Of a stretch of 64,000 nucleotides of DNA, positions 60,224-64,000 are shown piece by piece (the stretch's first letter is position 1; each line of letters opens with the position of its first letter). The position numbers and the translations under genes were made by a program. The stretch is from Aquabacter sp. L1I39 (GTDB lineage: Bacteria; Pseudomonadota; Alphaproteobacteria; Rhizobiales; Xanthobacteraceae), in NCBI RefSeq assembly GCF_017742835.1, contig NZ_CP072392.1:4487597-4551596 (forward strand). The letters are read 5' to 3'. Under the pieces are notes generated by a model. That model ran no database searches. It saw nothing but the letters and a program-made list of their open reading frames with translations, and was not told the origin of the DNA.

Positions 60224-63200
60224 ATGACCACGTTGAGCGTCAACCTTACTCCCACCTTGCAGACGACGCTGCAGCAACCGGGCGTGTGGGCCTATGCGGT
60301 CTATTTCGACAGCACGGGACCGGTCTGGAACCCGCTGGTGGAAAACGGCCAACTCCAGACCACGGCCGGCGCGCTCGACATCGCGCTGCCCACCACTTTC
60401 AATGGCGGCAAGGTCTATTTTCTCATCCAGAGCCAGGATTCCTCGCAGCCCTATGATCTAACGACGTTGATCACCGGCGAGGACAATATCAACTGGACCA
60501 GCGCCCAGACCTACGACTTCCGCTATGACAGCTTCGAAGTCTCCCTGCTGAGCGCGCCGGGCGATGCCGGCAACCTGACTTCGGTGGAAGGCTTCGGCCT
60601 GCCCATGTCGGTGGCCATCAATTATTCCAACGGCACCAGCGCCTCGGTGGGCTACGGCATCACCGGCAGCGCGCTGTTCCAGCAGATCGCCGACATCGAT
60701 GCGTCAAAGACCTATGTCTATGACTATACGTCCGGCCCCTTGGCCGGGGACCCCCGCGCCGGCATTTCGCCGTCCCAGGCGGTGGGCCTCTCGCCGCCCA
60801 ATCCGGCCTTTCAGGCCTCCGATTGGGACGCCTATATCCAGAGCCTGGAAAATACCACCGCCGCTTCCGCCATCACGCTCGCCGGCTATTTCAACGGCGC
60901 GCCCGATGCCAACGGCATTTATCACAACGAAGCCTTCTTCTCCTATCAGTTGCAATGGGACGCGAGCGAGAACGTATTCTGGCTGGCGCCCACCGAAAGC
61001 AGCAACGTCAAGGGCTATATCAAGATCACGCCGGACAATCTGGCGGACAGTATCTATTCGACGCTCGGCACGGTGGAAATCTATACCAACCAGACCGACA
61101 CCACGCCCTACCAGATCCTCGGCAGCACCTCGCCGGAAATGAATACCGGCCTTAACAACCAATGGGGCGAGGTGCTCACCCAGTTCCTGACCGGCTTCAC
61201 CGCCGGCTATTACGGCACCACCGGCGCCTCGCCCAACGGGGCGGTGACGACCCCTATCGACCTGAATGCCAACTGGAACTGGGATCCGACCTATGCGTTC
61301 GGGCACAATCTTTCCTCGGCCCAGCCAGTCTATATGGACCCCTATTCGGAGATCTATTTCTACAATTCCAATTCCTATGGCTCGGGATATTCCGACAATC
61401 TGATGCGTCAATACAGTGTCGGCGGCCCCCTCATTTCGGTGTGGGACTCCCAGCTCGGCACCGATGTCAATACCATCTCGCTGACCATCTTCGACGACAG
61501 CGAGCAGCCCACCGGCTATACGACGCCCGTCCTGTATAATTACATTGCCCCCGTGGGTGGCAGCTATGGGGTGCCCACCTATAGCGGCGATGGCACCAAC
61601 ATGGTGATGACCTTCGCCAACCACGAAATGGTGCTGGTGGAGGATACCCCCATCGTGCTGCGCATCTATGCCGGCATGAGCGGCGGGGTGGCGCAGTGGA
61701 ACGAGGTCACCATCCAGGCGGCCTCCGGCGAGACGCTGTGGCAGAACTGGAACCTCACCTATGATGCCGGCACCGGCACCTATGCGGCGAGCGCGGTCTC
61801 CGGTTCCTCGCAGCCGGCGGGCTCGCTGCTGGTGAACAACCTGCCCAAGCCGCAGGACGGCACGGCCTGGTACCAGATCGTGGTGGGCACGGGCGATGCG
61901 GCCAAGACCTACAACCTCTATGCCAATGTCACCGGCGGCGAGCTGGAGAACCCGGCCTATGCCGGACAAGAGGGGAGCCTGGCCATTGATGGTCTGGCCC
62001 TGGCGACGCCCAGCGCCTCCACCGCGCAGACCATTTCCACCTTCTCGCTGAGCTTCCTCTATGGCGGCTCCACGTCCATCGATCCCGCTTTGCTGGAGCA
62101 GAACACGGCCGCGAGCTATGTGAGCACCCGCGCCGTTCCATTCGCGCCGGTTGCGGGAACGCTCGATGGCGGCACCTTCACCGCGGAGCCGGACCAGGAC
62201 AATGCAACGACGAATGCCGTCACGGTCTCCGAAGGAGCGATCGCCTTCGGCTGGACCGGCACCAACACCGCCTCCGGCACCGCGTCCTGGATCTCCGGCT
62301 ACACCAACAAGGTGGGCGCCCTGAACTGGGGCGTGCTCTCCCTGGTGGAGGCGGGTGGGGGCACCACCTTCGCCCCGCTGGGCGCCCAGGCGGATATTGA
62401 CGGCCAGTGGACCTCTGTTGCCGCGACCTTGGGAAATGGCACCTACACGGTCACCATGACCGAGTATGCACAGGCCGATACCGGCTTCACCACGCCGCTG
62501 GGACCCCAGAGCTCGGCCCTCACCCTGACGGTCGACCTTTCCGACCTCCAGATCCAGACCACCGCCGGCAATGCGTTGAAGCTGCTGGACGATGCCTCGG
62601 CCACCGCCGGCAATTGGCTGCGCTTCGAGGTGCAGTCCTCCAGCCTGCCCCATTCCACCAGCGTGCTGCTTTATGTGGTGAATGCCCAGGGCGAGCTGGT
62701 GGCGCGCGATGGCGAGACGGGCGCCGGCGTGACGCTGGAGGATGCGGTCATCGGCACCCTCGGCGCCGCGGTTTCCGATGCCGGGGCGACCTTGTTCAAC
62801 GGCTCGCAGATGGTCTATCTGGGCCTTGGCCAGGAATTGCGCTTCGCCCTTCAGACCGGCGATGCGCCCGTGAACCTTGCCCCCACCTTCTCGGCCACCG
62901 TCCCGGGGGACGGCACCGCGGTGCTGAACGTGGGCGGCGTTCACATGTTGGCCAGCGTGGACAACACCCTCACTGATGGGGCGGAGCTGGCCGCTCCCCA
63001 GCGCGCCGCCAACGAAGCGCTCACCTATCTCACCCACGGGGCGACGCTGGACGTGGAGGTCGCCGGCAGTTGCGCCAATACCAACCAGCTCGCCTTCGTG
63101 AAGGTGGACGTGAACCCCGCCACAGGCACCTGGAGCGTCAACGGCGTAGCCTATGGCGATACGCCGGAATTCCATGCCGCCGTCCTCGCCAGCCTGGATG

Positions 63201-63460
63201 CCGGCTATTCGGCCCAGCATGGGGGGGGCACCTTCCAGGCGTCCTCCACCTGGACTGTCAGCGGCTCGGACGGCTATTACGTGCCGGTTCTGGTCACCCA
63301 GTCGGGCGCAGTCTTCCTGCCCGGGCAAGGCAATTCGGGTGGGCACGAATACATCCAGATGTATGGCGAGAACACGTTCGGCTTCGAGGATCTGACCGCC
63401 GCGCAAGGCTCGGATTTCGACTATAACGACATGGTCATGCACCTCGTGCCGCACCTCTGA
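60224..63460 (+). CDS. GH64-like beta-1,3-glucanase/DUF4114 protein
   Basis: A 1078-residue protein rich in Thr/Ser/Asn/Tyr and Gly, typical of secreted proteins, with no classical signal peptide. Residues about 1-450 resemble the GH64/thaumatin-like beta-1,3-glucanase architecture (VWAYAVYFDSTG, SVEGFGLPMSV, NWNWDPTYAFGHN, NSYGSGYSDNLM). The middle is repetitive beta-sandwich-like. The C terminus carries a DUF4114-like motif (GFEDLTAAQGSDFDYNDMVM), common at the ends of type I secreted and surface proteins. No secretion genes adjoin. ATG 60224 follows GGGAGGAG. It has its own leader 120 bp after the protease operon. Confidence 0.75.
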   Translation: MTTLSVNLTPTLQTTLQQPGVWAYAVYFDSTGPVWNPLVENGQLQTTAGALDIALPTTFNGGKVYFLIQSQDSSQPYDLTTLITGEDNINWTSAQTYDFRYDSFEVSLLSAPGDAGNLTSVEGFGLPMSVAINYSNGTSASVGYGITGSALFQQIADIDASKTYVYDYTSGPLAGDPRAGISPSQAVGLSPPNPAFQASDWDAYIQSLENTTAASAITLAGYFNGAPDANGIYHNEAFFSYQLQWDASENVFWLAPTESSNVKGYIKITPDNLADSIYSTLGTVEIYTNQTDTTPYQILGSTSPEMNTGLNNQWGEVLTQFLTGFTAGYYGTTGASPNGAVTTPIDLNANWNWDPTYAFGHNLSSAQPVYMDPYSEIYFYNSNSYGSGYSDNLMRQYSVGGPLISVWDSQLGTDVNTISLTIFDDSEQPTGYTTPVLYNYIAPVGGSYGVPTYSGDGTNMVMTFANHEMVLVEDTPIVLRIYAGMSGGVAQWNEVTIQAASGETLWQNWNLTYDAGTGTYAASAVSGSSQPAGSLLVNNLPKPQDGTAWYQIVVGTGDAAKTYNLYANVTGGELENPAYAGQEGSLAIDGLALATPSASTAQTISTFSLSFLYGGSTSIDPALLEQNTAASYVSTRAVPFAPVAGTLDGGTFTAEPDQDNATTNAVTVSEGAIAFGWTGTNTASGTASWISGYTNKVGALNWGVLSLVEAGGGTTFAPLGAQADIDGQWTSVAATLGNGTYTVTMTEYAQADTGFTTPLGPQSSALTLTVDLSDLQIQTTAGNALKLLDDASATAGNWLRFEVQSSSLPHSTSVLLYVVNAQGELVARDGETGAGVTLEDAVIGTLGAAVSDAGATLFNGSQMVYLGLGQELRFALQTGDAPVNLAPTFSATVPGDGTAVLNVGGVHMLASVDNTLTDGAELAAPQRAANEALTYLTHGATLDVEVAGSCANTNQLAFVKVDVNPATGTWSVNGVAYGDTPEFHAAVLASLDAGYSAQHGGGTFQASSTWTVSGSDGYYVPVLVTQSGAVFLPGQGNSGGHEYIQMYGENTFGFEDLTAAQGSDFDYNDMVMHLVPHL

Positions 63461-63809
63461 CGGCGGGCACGCCGGCCGCTCACCTGGGTTTCGGACGCGT
63501 CCGACATTCACCCCTGCGGCCGGCTCCGCCTTCCAATGGGAGGGCGGCGAGCAAAGACATTGCGTTCCCCCGCATGGGCATCTTGACGCCCTCCGAGCCT
63601 GACCCGGCTGGAGGACGGCGCAGGAGCGTTCCGCCTATCCTCGAGATCGGCGAGACAGAACCATCGCGCCTGCGGCACACCAGGGCGCGAACCATCAGGG
63701 CACGAACCACCAGGGCACGGGCCGTTGGGGCAGGGATTGGCGGCGGCTCGGCCATGCCCGCTCCACCTTCCGTTCTGCATGGTGCTTTGCGCTATGATGG
63801 GACGGGTGG
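63461..63809. other. intergenic region with a 15-bp tandem repeat
   Basis: I see no convincing gene in these 349 bases. A 15-bp unit (CAYCAGGGCRCGAAC type) is repeated three times at 63678-63722. No terminator with a T-tract is evident after the large gene. Confidence 0.5.
63678..63722 (+). repeat. 15-bp tandem repeat, three copies
   Basis: Copies at 63678-63692, 63693-63707 and 63708-63722 differ at one to three positions, with the core CAGGGC shared. Confidence 0.8.
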
Positions 63810-64000
63810 ATGGACGAGGATCAGGCGGAACGGATGACGGGCGGCTTCAGCATTTATCGCAATTTCTACATCAAGATCACCGTGTTGATGCTGGCCTCCA
63901 TCCTGGTTTTCCCCGCCGTGGAAAATCTCAGTGCCGGCATCGCGGTGATCACGCTCTTGGACGTGGCGCTGATGCTGATGGCCATCCATCTGGTCTCCAC
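63810..64000 (+). CDS. membrane protein, truncated by window end
   Basis: The start of a gene running off the right edge. The first 63 residues include two hydrophobic helices (about residues 19-37 and 40-61). ATG 63810 gives MDEDQAER and ATG 63834 is an alternative start. I do not recognise the family from this fragment. Confidence 0.6.
   Translation, partial: MDEDQAERMTGGFSIYRNFYIKITVLMLASILVFPAVENLSAGIAVITLLDVALMLMAIHLVS

Noticed and set aside
60704..63511. Long minus-strand open frame opposite the GH64-like gene (about 930 codons)
   Set aside because: It has no domain signature and is explained by codon bias. The plus-strand frame has a ribosome site and family-like motifs.

Overview
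The window is high-G+C, densely coded chromosomal DNA from an alphaproteobacterium, most likely of the Hyphomicrobiales (Rhizobiales) and perhaps Xanthobacteraceae-like. Pointers are a glycine decarboxylase split into two P subunits behind a tandem glycine riboswitch, an ArsR-methyltransferase regulator next to metF and metH, a PmtA-like phospholipid methyltransferase, an extensin-like protein, and a tripartite tricarboxylate transporter. The genus is inference. I recognised no rRNA, tRNA, insertion sequence, phage or CRISPR array.

Layout. 1-1000 is a gene-free leader with a candidate structured RNA and two inverted palindromic repeats. 1001-9395 carries ileS, lspA, a secreted protein, a paired M16 protease and a lipoprotein. 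9579-15018 is the glycine cleavage operon gcvT-gcvH-osmC-gcvPA-gcvPB with its riboswitch and attenuator. 15112-22795 holds an extensin-like protein, dadA, murJ, an alpha/beta hydrolase, trpS and ubiG. 22868-28625 holds galE, galU, a pmtA-like gene, a phosphatase, pyrF, a tandem DUF1330 protein and dapB. 28645-31489 (minus strand) encodes an SGNH hydrolase, an HdeD-like protein and an L,D-transpeptidase. 31751-37552 is a methionine-cycle operon (ArsR-methyltransferase regulator, metF, metH). 37571-42305 (minus strand) is tctCBA plus a hybrid histidine kinase. guaB, an NnrU-like gene, panB with a class D beta-lactamase gene, a flavin reductase with a new 50-residue ORF, and a diguanylate cyclase follow.

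49898-56362 looks like one regulatory circuit: a sigma-54 enhancer-binding response regulator overlaps its sensor kinase. Tandem palindromes and a full-consensus -24/-12 promoter then precede an OFA-type MFS transporter and a LysR regulator. A transported organic acid, perhaps formate or oxalate, is probably sensed and imported or exchanged.

57368-63460 is the least familiar part. A perfect 27-bp A+T-rich palindrome precedes three tightly coupled genes: an unknown protein, a trypsin-fold protease with an intact triad, and an 87-residue protein. A 1078-residue protein follows that resembles GH64 beta-1,3-glucanases and ends in a DUF4114-like motif. This is my best candidate for an undescribed system. 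Other unusual points are a low-G+C mosaic patch in the ileS editing domain, a 27-bp tandem duplication across the ubiG stop codon and a hexanucleotide repeat inside murJ.
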